Assembly: GCA_023260695.1 (NCBI GenBank) | Contig: JALQUR010000211.1 | Coordinates: forward strand, 1 to 38,897 | DNA: 38,897 bases | Direction: 5' to 3' | Origin: Planctomycetaceae bacterium | GTDB taxonomy: Bacteria; Planctomycetota; Planctomycetia; Planctomycetales; Planctomycetaceae | Shown here: in pieces, positions 8,661 through 18,589 of the stretch | Numbering within the stretch: the first letter of the stretch is position 1 | Layout: every line of letters starts with the position of its first letter | Notes under the pieces: generated by a model | Told to the model about the DNA's origin: nothing | Databases searched by the model: none | The model's input: only the letters and a program-made list of their open reading frames with translations | Position numbers and translations under genes: made by a program

Positions 8661-10127
8661 TCAGGCTCGAATTGCGTCGGATTGCCCACAGGCTGCCACC
8701 AGTTTGTCGGTCAACACCGCCGCCTGCTCTGCACTGCACTGCTCCCAGAACAAATTCAGTTCTGCAGCAGGCTTTTCGCCCGACAGGAGAGACAGCAGGA
8801 CTTCCTGAGTCACAGTGAGCACAGGAGCAGAATTTGTCAGCCCGGGGGTGACATTGAGGATACCGGAATCACCGATGCTGAGGGTTGCCTGGACACCACC
8901 CGGGCCGAGCACATTGATTCCAATCCGCTCTCCGGTTCCTTCCGCAGTCGTAATCTGCGCACGGAGCAGATCGCCGACGCGAACCTTTGGCTTTGTCCAT
9001 TCCGGACGTCGCTTGCCCCAACGGTCCTCATTTCCATAGTCGATGAATCGGTGCAGCACCGTGCGATCCAGATCCGGACAGACGATGTCTCCTGCGAACC
9101 GCCTGGTGTTCGTCATATCGAATTTTGGATCAGTGCTCTCGTAGGCCGCATACGTATCGGCGTTGTCCTGGAAGAGCCGATCGAACATTCGTTGATCCTC
9201 GGTGAGACTTTCGTCCCACGCTTCCGGCATTGGATCCCCCTCGTACATCACCCCGGTCGTCTCAAAGTACTCGCTGCACAGATCAATCAACTGCCGTGAT
9301 GTGATCGGATTGTCCGGAGCCATATGATAGGTCAGGTCACGAGCTTCGGGGGTTTCGAAGACGCGAGTCATCACGGCCGAGACCCAGTCCACCGGAATCA
9401 GATTGCGTGGTTCGCGGCCGGTAAACTTGAGTCGAATGGGAGTGACACGGAGGCCGTCAGGCCCCTTTGGCAGCGATGGGATGAGCATTGCCATCAGACG
9501 CAGATACACAAACAGTCCGTGATAGGTGTTCGTGTACCCAGTGCGTGAATCGCCGCAGATCACAGCAGGACGGTAAACCGTAATGTGCTCCGCAAAGTCA
9601 GCAGCGCGGACCAGTTTCTCTGCTTCGTATTTGCTCTCTTCATAGTCGTTGCGGAAGGTCTGGCCGCGCTCCAGCGATTCTTCCTGCACAATTCCGTCAT
9701 GCAGCCCACAGACGTATGCCGTCGAAACATAGTGCAGATCCCGGATGCCGGTCTCTCGACACAGATCCAGCATGTGACGCGTACCGTGATAATTCGTACG
9801 CCACGGTTCCGCTTCGCGATCCTTGCCGAAGAACTCCAGAATCGCCGCGCTGTGGATGATCCTGTCGACGTTCTGACTGATCCAGTTCCGGTCATCATCA
9901 CTGATACCAAATCCGGGCTGAGAAATGTCGCCCTCAATCACGACTGGCCGAGGCAGACTGCGCTGGTGTTCGCGTTCCCAGTACTGCATGATCTGCTCGA
10001 TTCTCGCTTCCGGATCCATGCGGCGACTGCCACGCACTACCACAGCGAGCTGGTGCCCGTTGAGCAGCAGATCTCTGAGCAGGTATCGTCCGACAAGCCC
10101 CGTCGCTCCTGTGATCAGCGTATACAT
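8661..10127 (-). CDS. SDR-family NAD(P)-binding protein (thioester-reductase / male-sterility-like) with extra C-terminal domain
   Basis: N-terminal TGATGLVG nucleotide-binding motif; DRIIHSAAILEFFG, YVSTAYVCG, YEESKYEAEKLV (YxxxK) motifs; about 100-aa C-terminal extension of different character. Confidence 0.85.
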   Translation of the reverse strand: MYTLITGATGLVGRYLLRDLLLNGHQLAVVVRGSRRMDPEARIEQIMQYWEREHQRSLPRPVVIEGDISQPGFGISDDDRNWISQNVDRIIHSAAILEFFGKDREAEPWRTNYHGTRHMLDLCRETGIRDLHYVSTAYVCGLHDGIVQEESLERGQTFRNDYEESKYEAEKLVRAADFAEHITVYRPAVICGDSRTGYTNTYHGLFVYLRLMAMLIPSLPKGPDGLRVTPIRLKFTGREPRNLIPVDWVSAVMTRVFETPEARDLTYHMAPDNPITSRQLIDLCSEYFETTGVMYEGDPMPEAWDESLTEDQRMFDRLFQDNADTYAAYESTDPKFDMTNTRRFAGDIVCPDLDRTVLHRFIDYGNEDRWGKRRPEWTKPKVRVGDLLRAQITTAEGTGERIGINVLGPGGVQATLSIGDSGILNVTPGLTNSAPVLTVTQEVLLSLLSGEKPAAELNLFWEQCSAEQAAVLTDKLVAACGQSDAIRA

Positions 10128-10317
10128 TACGTCCCTTCTGCAATTCGCGTCACTGCACTGCTGCCAGACCTGAAAAGCCCACCAGCCCGATCGAGCCAGC
10201 CTTGCTGCAGCACCATCGGCACTGCAGCCCGACCATCATGAATTCTGGTAATTATGAACCTCGGATTTGGGAGAATGCCCTGGGCCAGTCCTGACCAGCA
10301 GCAAACTCCCGGTGTAA

Positions 10318-10356
10318 CAGTTGCTCCCGGCAGTTGCTCCCGGCAGTTGCTCCCGG
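10318..10356. repeat. 13-bp tandem repeat, about 3 copies
   Basis: CAG-TTGCTCCCGGCAG-TTGCTCCCGGCAG-TTGCTCCCGG. Confidence 0.85.
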
Positions 10357-10860
10357 GCGGCCTTGCCGTGGAATATCCAGTCACACCCCAGTTCAAGGTT
10401 CGCAAATATTCCCGCGCCAGACAAATGTGCAATGCGGACTTTGGATACCGGAGTAACTTGTCGTGTACCGGAACCAGTGTCGCAGAAAACACATCCTGAG
10501 CCTCAGAATCGAGCTCAGCATTACACCAGCGAGATTCCGGAAAAGCGACCCATACTTCCCAGTCGGAATCACCTTTTCTCAAACGAGACCGAGCGGTTCC
10601 GGCAACTGCCTGTCGACTGTGAGAGTTATTCCGCAGAGATCACTGTCGCAGGTTGCACTGCCTCCCGAAAGGCTCTCCTCCTCAATGCTATCGCTACAAA
10701 CCGCTGGAAAGTCACTGCTGCGGCATGATTCGGAGGGCTTAATTCCGCAATCTCCGGGCATGCTGCGCAGAATTGACGCAGCACTAATCTCCGCAGCCGC
10801 CGCAGGTCTCCGGAGACAACTTCTGCTTCTGCAGCTGCTTCCACACCAGGGTTCTTCGCT

Positions 10861-11787
10861 ATGACATTCTTCTCCGGCGTCATTCCCCCAATGGTGACAC
10901 CACTGCTTTCTCACGAACAGCTGGATGTCGAATCAGTGGACCGGCTTATCCCTCACCTCATTGACGGCGGCGTCAACGGTATCTTCGTGCTCGGTACCAC
11001 CGGTGAAGGTCCGTCACTCAGCTACCAGATCCGCTACGAACTTGTGGAACGCACCTGTGAGGCAACTGCCGGAAAGATTCCGGTCCTGGTCGGTATCACC
11101 GACAGCTGCTATTCCGAATCACTCGCCCTCGCAGAACATGCGCAGAATTCCGGCGCCGCCGCTGTTGTTGCCGCTGCCCCATTCTATTTCCAGGCATCCA
11201 CTGCAGACCTGCGCAGCTGGTTTCTCAGACTGGCTGATGAATCTCCCCTGCCGGTCATGCTCTACAACATGCCCTCATGTGTCCGCGCGACACTCGATCC
11301 GGATCTGATCGCGGATCTGTCCGAACACCAGAACATCGTCGGTATCAAGGACAGCAGCGGTGATCTGCGGTACTTCGAACAGATCTGCTCCAGCTTCCGC
11401 AGACCAGGCCGATTCTGCGTCTTCATGGGCCCCGAAGAACGACTCGCTGACGCTGTGGCGATGGGAGCAGATGGGGGAGTCTGCGGGGGAGCAAATCTGC
11501 TGCCACATGTTTACTCCACGCTCTATCGGGTTGCTCTCGACAGACGCACCGACGAAATTCCCGCACTGCATCGCATCATCGACAGCCTGTTCTCCGAAGT
11601 CTATCGGGACGAAACTCGGACGATGAGACTCATCCCGGGGCTGAAACATGCACTCAGCCTGACAGGGATCTGCAATGATGTCACGGCACCACCGTTCCGT
11701 GGCGTCAGCGATCTGCACGCAGAGCGTATTGCCAGAGCAGTTCCGCTGTTGATGTCCGCTGCCGCTCAATTCACTCCCGTGGCCTGA
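10861..11787 (+). CDS. Dihydrodipicolinate synthase / N-acetylneuraminate lyase family protein
   Basis: GVIPPMVTPL; GVNGIFVLGTTGEGPSLS; PVLVGITDSCYSESLALAEHA; LYNMPS; IVGIKDSSGD (Schiff-base Lys). Family-level call only; DapA cannot be separated from NAL-type paralogs here. Confidence 0.92.
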   Translation: MTFFSGVIPPMVTPLLSHEQLDVESVDRLIPHLIDGGVNGIFVLGTTGEGPSLSYQIRYELVERTCEATAGKIPVLVGITDSCYSESLALAEHAQNSGAAAVVAAAPFYFQASTADLRSWFLRLADESPLPVMLYNMPSCVRATLDPDLIADLSEHQNIVGIKDSSGDLRYFEQICSSFRRPGRFCVFMGPEERLADAVAMGADGGVCGGANLLPHVYSTLYRVALDRRTDEIPALHRIIDSLFSEVYRDETRTMRLIPGLKHALSLTGICNDVTAPPFRGVSDLHAERIARAVPLLMSAAAQFTPVA

Positions 11788-11815
11788 AACGGTCTGCAGC
11801 TGAAACAGTCTGACA
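11784..11815. repeat. 16-bp tandem duplication spanning the dapA-family stop codon
   Basis: CTGAAACGGTCTGCAG / CTGAAACAGTCTGACA; the TGA at 11785-11787 lies in copy 1. Confidence 0.7.
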
Positions 11816-11826
11816 ATGTCAGATCA

Positions 11827-13779
11827 TCAATCAAAGAAACCGTGCAGATACCAGCGATCTGAATCCAGCTCCCGGTACACCCAGAGCCGGCTCCCGCAGG
11901 CGGCAAGCAGACGGTAATAATCACGAGCACAGGGACAGTCCGACCACCAGGCCGTCTGGATCCGCTCAGGACCCGTACGATCAACAATTGACCAGCTCGT
12001 CCCGAACGCACGCAATACCGGCTGCACAGAGTTTCTCCCGCCTCCCTGCAGTGATTCCGTCACGTCAAGAGGTTCGGAAAGCAGTCGCAAAGGACGCGTG
12101 GAGCGGCAGAATTCGGCGGCATCAGGCGGCCTGCTGTCCACCGTCGCTTCCACAGGTGTACTCAGTTCAGCCAGTATTCGGGCTGCCTGCCCGGCAGCAT
12201 CCGCATCCTCAGCAACAGGACGCCCCTGCAGACTGAATTCCGGACGCACATCATCCAGCTCCACGAACCGCTGCACCGCAGCCGGGCCCAGACGCCCCGT
12301 GAGCCGCGTCACCAGTCCTGCCAGATCCTCAGCAACTTCAAAACTCTCTTCACTCCCGAACAGATCGCGCTGGCGGTGAGCCGGGATCGGGACACTGTTG
12401 GTCGAAATCCGAACCTGCTGCACAGGAACACATTCCAGTTCACTGAATTCCACAGGCCGCAGTTCCGGCTGATCAGAACCAGCGAATGCGGCAGCTGACG
12501 CAACATCTGCCGCAGGAATTCGTCCAGCTTCCGGGGCAACTGAGGACTCCGCAACCTCACACTCACCCGGTGAATGCCCTCGCCTGCCCCCGGGCTGCAT
12601 TCCAGCAGCACGCTCCTGCCGCAGCCGTTCACTCTGAACCAGATAATCCAGTCGCAGAGTGAGCACTTCGCCGAGCGTTTGCGCGGAATCCTCCGCCCGC
12701 ACCAGAGCCGTTTCATAAGTCACGGACCCTCCCTCCTCTGTGCGGATCCGCACTTCCAGCACAGTACACATCTGTCGGCGTTCTCGCAGCTGTGCCGAAA
12801 TCTCCTGCGAAAGCTGCTGCAGAATCCAATGCATGTCACGCAACCCTGCCGCGGCATATTCCCCCTCCCAGACAGCCTGCACAGGATTCAGTTCCGGAAT
12901 TGGCTCCAGATGCTCCACCGCCCGCCCATGAAACTGCTGCAGTCGCGTTACCGCTGCGCCAGACAGCCGCGACGGTAACTCATCCGCAGGCAAGGCCAGC
13001 GCACGTCGCAGATCGCGAATTCCAAGTTGCTCCAGCAGCTGACAGTCAGCCGCGGGCAGACGACCGCTGCGCAGAGAAATGCCGGCCGGAATCTGCTCCA
13101 CCGATTCTCCCTCCAGAATCCGAATCGGGCCGGACAGATCCACGGCCCCGGCATCCGCAACCGCTCGCGAAGATGCCGCCGCATGCGACAACGCTCGAGC
13201 AATACAAATCCGTCCGGCGATGCCCACGACAGCCCGGAAACCACGCCCCTGCAATACCTCATACAGCCCGGATGCCAGTTGCCTTTCTCCACCAAACAGG
13301 ACGGCACATCCGGTGATGTCCAGTAACAGTGTCTCGCAGATGGGCTCTTCATCAAACGCGACAATCGGAGCAAACTGACGGATCAGCTCAGCCACCTGCC
13401 GTAACTGCTGACGGTCTTCCGCCGGATCCCATTCGGCAATCTCGAGTCGCCCTGCCTCCCGACGCAGCGAGGGTCCGGCACTCCCTGAAGATGGCCGACT
13501 CCGTACCAGACTTCGCGCCTCCTCCAGTGGCATTCCCGGACGCAGCCCCTGCTCCCACGCCACCGCATTGATGGCCACAAGTACCGGACCATGACGCGCT
13601 GCCGGACAACTTTCACGCACACGACGCAGAGCAGCAGCCGTGACACCACCAACCTCAGCCGCTATCTCGTAAGGACTGTGCAGAGCCAGTGCCAGCCGTT
13701 CCTGCGAATCGTTCACAGACTCACGCTGCAGCAACTGCATCGGCCAGTTGGGGAGCCTGACACTCAGAAACCGCTTCAC
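11827..13779 (-). CDS. ImuB-like Y-family DNA polymerase protein
   Basis: DNA-polymerase-Y-like N-terminal region (RLPNWPMQLL; LLLDITGCAVLFGGE; GIAGRICIARALSHAA) and ImuB-type C-terminal signature GPERIQTAWWSDCPCARDYYRLLAACGSRLWVYRELDSDRWYLHGFFD. Confidence 0.87.
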   Translation of the reverse strand: MKRFLSVRLPNWPMQLLQRESVNDSQERLALALHSPYEIAAEVGGVTAAALRRVRESCPAARHGPVLVAINAVAWEQGLRPGMPLEEARSLVRSRPSSGSAGPSLRREAGRLEIAEWDPAEDRQQLRQVAELIRQFAPIVAFDEEPICETLLLDITGCAVLFGGERQLASGLYEVLQGRGFRAVVGIAGRICIARALSHAAASSRAVADAGAVDLSGPIRILEGESVEQIPAGISLRSGRLPAADCQLLEQLGIRDLRRALALPADELPSRLSGAAVTRLQQFHGRAVEHLEPIPELNPVQAVWEGEYAAAGLRDMHWILQQLSQEISAQLRERRQMCTVLEVRIRTEEGGSVTYETALVRAEDSAQTLGEVLTLRLDYLVQSERLRQERAAGMQPGGRRGHSPGECEVAESSVAPEAGRIPAADVASAAAFAGSDQPELRPVEFSELECVPVQQVRISTNSVPIPAHRQRDLFGSEESFEVAEDLAGLVTRLTGRLGPAAVQRFVELDDVRPEFSLQGRPVAEDADAAGQAARILAELSTPVEATVDSRPPDAAEFCRSTRPLRLLSEPLDVTESLQGGGRNSVQPVLRAFGTSWSIVDRTGPERIQTAWWSDCPCARDYYRLLAACGSRLWVYRELDSDRWYLHGFFD

Positions 13780-13869
13780 ATCCTGTCTCCGGCATCCTGC
13801 AGACTGCCATCCGGCTGCGGACTCACACGTTGCAGCTCAGAAAACCCGCCGCTTCAGACTGCGAACGCT

Positions 13870-16800
13870 CTACTCGACATACAGAAACTCATTGCTGCCG
13901 AGCAACATCTGGCACAGACTGTTCAGAACCTGGCGCAACTGAGGACCCGCTGCTTCCTGTGCATTCCTCCATACAGCCTGCTCCCTGATGAACTCACGAA
14001 TCAGCTGCTTCTCCTCAGTGTTCGGCAGCCGCCCGCTGGTGAGTCGCCACGCCTCACTCACCGCAGCCGACATCTGCTCTGCTTTCAGCTGCGGAGCACG
14101 TACGGATTCGGTTGTCTTCCACTGCCGAGGATTACCGGCCGCCGGCTGCAGGGTTACGGTAACATCCCACCCGAACGAATCCGACTCCACCGAGCCACGA
14201 CAGTCGACAATCAGATCGATCGTATCTCCCTGCCTGAGTTGCAGTTCTGTTGCTGTCGTCTCCGCGGAGCCTGAAGCCGCCAGCCATTCCCCGATCAGCC
14301 GACCAGCAGCCACAATCCGCCCGCGGATACCGTCTCCATTGGCCGAGGAATGGCTCAGAGTGCCACTGATCGAAATCGTACCGTCAGCAGGCGTTCGAAA
14401 TCGCCGAATCGCAGCATGTTCAGCATCGCCCGGATGTCCTCCATGCTGATTCACCAGCACCCAGCCATGCTCGCTGTCCGGTAATTCTGCTCCAGCCTGC
14501 CACGATGAACCGGTCCAGTGCTGCAGTGGAGAAAACTGCACGCTGACCTGTTCAGAGGCCCCCCCCTGTGCTTCACCCGCATCTGCCATGAACCCGTAAC
14601 CAAATTCCCAGACCGGCAGCACCTGATCCGGGAGTTCCAGTTCCAGATCATCAGCACTTCCGAATCGCTGCTCCGCTCGCTGCAGAGCTGCCTCAGCCAG
14701 TTTCTCCGCAGCACGGACGGCAAAACTGCTGTTAAGCAGCATCAGCGACTGCGCAGCTCCGGTCGTGGACGTGCGAATCGTACAGTTGGTTTCCATGATC
14801 GGTGCATCAAACGTCGCCAGTATTGCCAGCGGTGTGCTGCGTCGAGCCTGTATGTAAATACTTCGCCGACCACTGTTCCCCGCCTCCACGATCTGGCCCG
14901 TATCATCGGCACTTACCGCAACTGGCGGACCACCCATCGCCAGATCCAGCTGGTTCCCCACTGCCAGCATCGCATCGCGAACAACCTCGGCATCCAGTCG
15001 CACAAGTGGTTTCCGCCAGTACAGTCGATTTCCCGGATCAATCACGGCTGCGTCGTCTCGAGCAGCCGAAGACTGACGGTAAACAGTGGAATGCATCACC
15101 AGCCGATGCATGCGTTTCCAGGTCCAGCCGCCATCGATGAATTCGGCGGCCAGCAGATCCAGCAGTTCCATGTTCTCCGGTTCCGCTCCAAGTCGGCCGA
15201 ATTCTCCTGGAGTGCTCACAATGGCTCGACCAAAATGATGCATCCAGAAACGGTTCATGAGCACACGCGGCGGCAGCGGATTGCGGCCGCTGGTGAGCCA
15301 GTCCGCCCATGCCAGCCGCCGACCACTTGTTGGTAATTTATCGGAACGCTCGGCAATCTGAGGCGCTTCCGTGAATAACCAGCTCACCGGCAGTGCCGCC
15401 GGACTCACCTGTCCCCGCGGTTCAGCAAATTCACCGCGATAGAAAATACGAGACTCCGGCTGATGTCCGGGCGGTTCAGCCAGTGTGCGAATGAATCCTT
15501 CCGCCGGCTTCTCCTTGCGGATTTCAGCAATCTGAGCGTCGTATTCCTTCAGCTTGTCTGCAGCAGCCTGGTTGTACTGATAGAGCACTCCCGGTGAGAT
15601 ATTGACCGCCGGATTCTGAGCCAGCAGCTGCTTCTGTTCCTCACTCCGCTCCGCGGCAGCTGTGTCCAGAGCTGCCTGCAACCGCCCCCGCAGCACTGGC
15701 TCGTACTTCTGCAGTTCCTGCTCCAGCGCTGCTGCGATGAACTCCGTCTGCTTCAGCGTCTTCTCCGCCGCGACCTCCGCCACCCGCGCTTCCACGGCAG
15801 CAACCTTACTGCGGTCTTCCGCCGTATACAGCGAGACGCGGGACTGGGCCGGTGTCTTCCAGGATTTCCAGTCCAGAACCGGATCCAGAATCGCACGCAA
15901 TGCGTAATAGTCGTGCTGTGAGATCGGATCGTAGCGATGGTCGTGACACTGAGCACACCCGACAGACAACCCCAGCAGTGAACTGCTCACGATCCGAATG
16001 GTATCCGCAATCGTCTGATTGCGAGCCGCTTCGGAGTTGTCTCCGCTGCCCGTCGGGTTGGCTGCCATTGTCAGAAATCCGACCGCAGTGAGCAGTTCCT
16101 TCTGAGACTCCGTCAGTTCCTCACCGCGCTCGCCTGCCAGCTCATCTCCGGCAAGCTGTTCCTGCAGAAACTGAGTCAACGGCTTGTCTGCGTTGAACGA
16201 ACGCACCACATAATCCCGATAACGCCAGGCCCAGGGCCGCTCCGCATCAGCATTCGTTGCACCTTCGCTGTCTGCGTATCCCGCTGCATCCAGCCAGTGC
16301 CGCCCCCAGCGTTCTCCGTATTGCGGTGATTCAAGCAAACGGTCCACCAGCTGCTCCCACGCATCCTCCGCCGGATCCTGCTCGAATTCCGCAATCTGTT
16401 CCGGTGTCGGTGGAATTCCCAGCAGATCCAGATACGCACGGCGAATCAATGTCCGGCGATCTGCGTCGGCAGAAAAACTCAGCCCCCGCTGCTGCAGCTG
16501 CCGCAGCAGCACAGCGTCAATCGCCGTACGCACCTGCGGAGCATCCTGCAGCGCTTCAGTCTGCGGGCGTCGGATCGGCTGAAATGCCCACCACTGCCGC
16601 TCTTCCTCGGTAATCCCCGGCCCGTCCGGAATCTCTTGCGGTTCCGCACGCAGCGTAGGAGCTCCCGCTGCCAGCCATCGCCGCAGCAGCTCCTGTTCGG
16701 CGGCCGGCATCTTCTTTTCACCCGGAGGCATTTCAGCGCTGGAAACACGCTGCAGAATCAGACTCTCTGCCGCATTGCCAGGGATCGCAGCCGGTCCACT

Positions 16801-17082
16801 TTCTCCGCCACGAACCACAAAGCGACGCAGACGCAGATCCAGTCCGGACTCTGTTTCCTGACCACCATGACAGTCGAAACACCAGGTTTTCAGAATCGGA
16901 CGGACATCTCGTTCAAACGACAACTCGGCGTCAGCCTGAATGTTCTCAGCAGGGACGACAACTTCATCAGCTGCCGCAACACCAGACCAGAACAGCAACA
17001 CACACAGTCCGCTGTGCAACAACACAGAATGCGTGCCACACAGGAACTCTCGCGTCAGTCCGAAAAATCGACAGCGTTGCAT
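13870..17082 (-). CDS. Planctomycete cytochrome-type / DUF1549 / DUF1553 secreted protein
   Basis: Signal peptide after MQRCRFFGL (17082); N-terminal CFDCHGGQETESGLDLR; CAQCHDHRYDPISQHDYYAL; C-terminal MLLNSSFAVRAAEKL and NSLCQMLLGSNEFLYVE typical of the DUF1549/DUF1553 family. Confidence 0.92.
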   Translation of the reverse strand: MQRCRFFGLTREFLCGTHSVLLHSGLCVLLFWSGVAAADEVVVPAENIQADAELSFERDVRPILKTWCFDCHGGQETESGLDLRLRRFVVRGGESGPAAIPGNAAESLILQRVSSAEMPPGEKKMPAAEQELLRRWLAAGAPTLRAEPQEIPDGPGITEEERQWWAFQPIRRPQTEALQDAPQVRTAIDAVLLRQLQQRGLSFSADADRRTLIRRAYLDLLGIPPTPEQIAEFEQDPAEDAWEQLVDRLLESPQYGERWGRHWLDAAGYADSEGATNADAERPWAWRYRDYVVRSFNADKPLTQFLQEQLAGDELAGERGEELTESQKELLTAVGFLTMAANPTGSGDNSEAARNQTIADTIRIVSSSLLGLSVGCAQCHDHRYDPISQHDYYALRAILDPVLDWKSWKTPAQSRVSLYTAEDRSKVAAVEARVAEVAAEKTLKQTEFIAAALEQELQKYEPVLRGRLQAALDTAAAERSEEQKQLLAQNPAVNISPGVLYQYNQAAADKLKEYDAQIAEIRKEKPAEGFIRTLAEPPGHQPESRIFYRGEFAEPRGQVSPAALPVSWLFTEAPQIAERSDKLPTSGRRLAWADWLTSGRNPLPPRVLMNRFWMHHFGRAIVSTPGEFGRLGAEPENMELLDLLAAEFIDGGWTWKRMHRLVMHSTVYRQSSAARDDAAVIDPGNRLYWRKPLVRLDAEVVRDAMLAVGNQLDLAMGGPPVAVSADDTGQIVEAGNSGRRSIYIQARRSTPLAILATFDAPIMETNCTIRTSTTGAAQSLMLLNSSFAVRAAEKLAEAALQRAEQRFGSADDLELELPDQVLPVWEFGYGFMADAGEAQGGASEQVSVQFSPLQHWTGSSWQAGAELPDSEHGWVLVNQHGGHPGDAEHAAIRRFRTPADGTISISGTLSHSSANGDGIRGRIVAAGRLIGEWLAASGSAETTATELQLRQGDTIDLIVDCRGSVESDSFGWDVTVTLQPAAGNPRQWKTTESVRAPQLKAEQMSAAVSEAWRLTSGRLPNTEEKQLIREFIREQAVWRNAQEAAGPQLRQVLNSLCQMLLGSNEFLYVE

Positions 17083-17149
17083 CAGCAGACATTCTCCCTG
17101 AAAACGGCCGGACTGATTCTGATCAGCAGCGACTTGCGGCCCCTCCGGT

Positions 17150-18499
17150 TCAGCCACCAGAAGACACACCCACCTGCAGACAACGCAGCTTCGAATCATC
17201 ACGGATAAACAGACGCCCATTGGCAATCGCCGGCAGTCGATAACCCCTGTCTGTCGACTCCTGAACCTGATGTCTTTCAGAAGCCCTGAAGCCCCGGGAA
17301 TCCGCCGCAATGCGAATCAATTCACCACCGCACGTCAGCATGAGCAGTTCCTGGTTCACACGAATCAGCGATCCATAGTCCAGCCCCCGTTCCTCCCAGA
17401 GCACTTTCCAGGTGGCCAGATCCACACACTTCAGTGAAGCCTGCCCGGATCCTGCATCCTGCCGACCGTCCACAGCAAAGATCAGATCACCGCGATCCGC
17501 TGCCGCCACCGGAGTTGCATACTGTGTTGCCAGAATCATCTCGTCGCGCTGCACCGAACCAACTTCCGGATCAGCCAGCGAAATCAGTCGCGAACCAATT
17601 CCATAACTTGCTGAAATAAATACTCGGTCGCCGGTCACCAGCGGAGTCGCAGCATTCACCGTGGGGCCACGAGCCCCGAACGGAATCGCGAACTGCAGCC
17701 CGCCGCTGGCAACATCAATTCCGGTCAGATGCAACCGCGTGATGACCAGCGCCAGCTGCCTGCCCTTGTATTCCGTGACAACCGGAGCGGAATAGCTGGC
17801 GTTGTCAGAGAACGCTGACCAGAGCGTCTTTCCGGTTGCCAGATCAAAGGCGACTACGGAATTCTCTTCACGCCCACCCACATTGACAATCACCCGATCA
17901 GCAGCCACCACCGGAGTACTGCCAGCACCGAAATATCCCTCCAGCGGTCGAAAGTCAGCTGTTGTGTCGCGTTCCCAGACTTTCTCACCCGTCGCCAGCT
18001 GCAGACACTGCAACCTTCCTTCAACCCCAAAGGTGATCACCACATCTCCGCTGATTACCGGTACACAGCGAGGGCCGGTGTCACCGGAAACTCCACCGGA
18101 ATAACTGCAGGGTGACGCTGTCCGCCACTGCGAACGTCCGCTCGCGGCATCCAGACACTGCACGATCTCTTCGCGACCGTCACGATAAAACGTCACCACG
18201 CGATTGCCGACGACTGCCACCCCGGCGAATCCCTGACCGACTTCTGCACTCCACTGCATCCGCGGACCCTGACTTCCCCAGGCTGCCAGCAGCTGTTCCC
18301 CGCTGGCAATTCCGTTTCTCTGTGGACCGAGAATCTGCGGCCAGTCACCGGCAGATGCCGGAGCCGTTACCAGCAGGAGTGCCAGAATTCCGCTGAACAG
18401 CGGCCGGCAACCGATTGTTCGCGAATCCCTGCAGGATGAATCCCTGCAGGATGAATCCATGCAGGCCGCTGAGCCTTCCTGATCACACTGTTCTGCCAT
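17150..18499 (-). CDS. PQQ-like beta-propeller repeat protein, secreted
   Basis: Signal peptide ILALLLVTAPASA followed by GDWPQILGPQRNG; repeated PQQ-like blades (CLDAASGRSQWRTASP; CLQLATGEKVWERDT; AFDLATGKTLWSA). Start at 18499 (AAGGA 8-9 nt upstream) or 18460; ORF track starts at 18577. Confidence 0.9.
   Translation of the reverse strand: MAEQCDQEGSAACMDSSCRDSSCRDSRTIGCRPLFSGILALLLVTAPASAGDWPQILGPQRNGIASGEQLLAAWGSQGPRMQWSAEVGQGFAGVAVVGNRVVTFYRDGREEIVQCLDAASGRSQWRTASPCSYSGGVSGDTGPRCVPVISGDVVITFGVEGRLQCLQLATGEKVWERDTTADFRPLEGYFGAGSTPVVAADRVIVNVGGREENSVVAFDLATGKTLWSAFSDNASYSAPVVTEYKGRQLALVITRLHLTGIDVASGGLQFAIPFGARGPTVNAATPLVTGDRVFISASYGIGSRLISLADPEVGSVQRDEMILATQYATPVAAADRGDLIFAVDGRQDAGSGQASLKCVDLATWKVLWEERGLDYGSLIRVNQELLMLTCGGELIRIAADSRGFRASERHQVQESTDRGYRLPAIANGRLFIRDDSKLRCLQVGVSSGG
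18423..18463. repeat. 15-bp in-frame tandem repeat, about 2.8 copies
   Basis: GAATCCCTGCAGGAT / GAATCCCTGCAGGAT / GAATCCATGCAGG; encodes CMDSSCRDSSCRDS on the minus strand. Confidence 0.88.
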
Positions 18500-18589
18500 T
18501 GGTGGCTGTCCTTCTGCCAGCTGCCCTGGCTGCTTTCGGCAAATCTGTGCCTGGTGTTGCTGTGCAGCCCGGTTCATGAACCGGATCCA

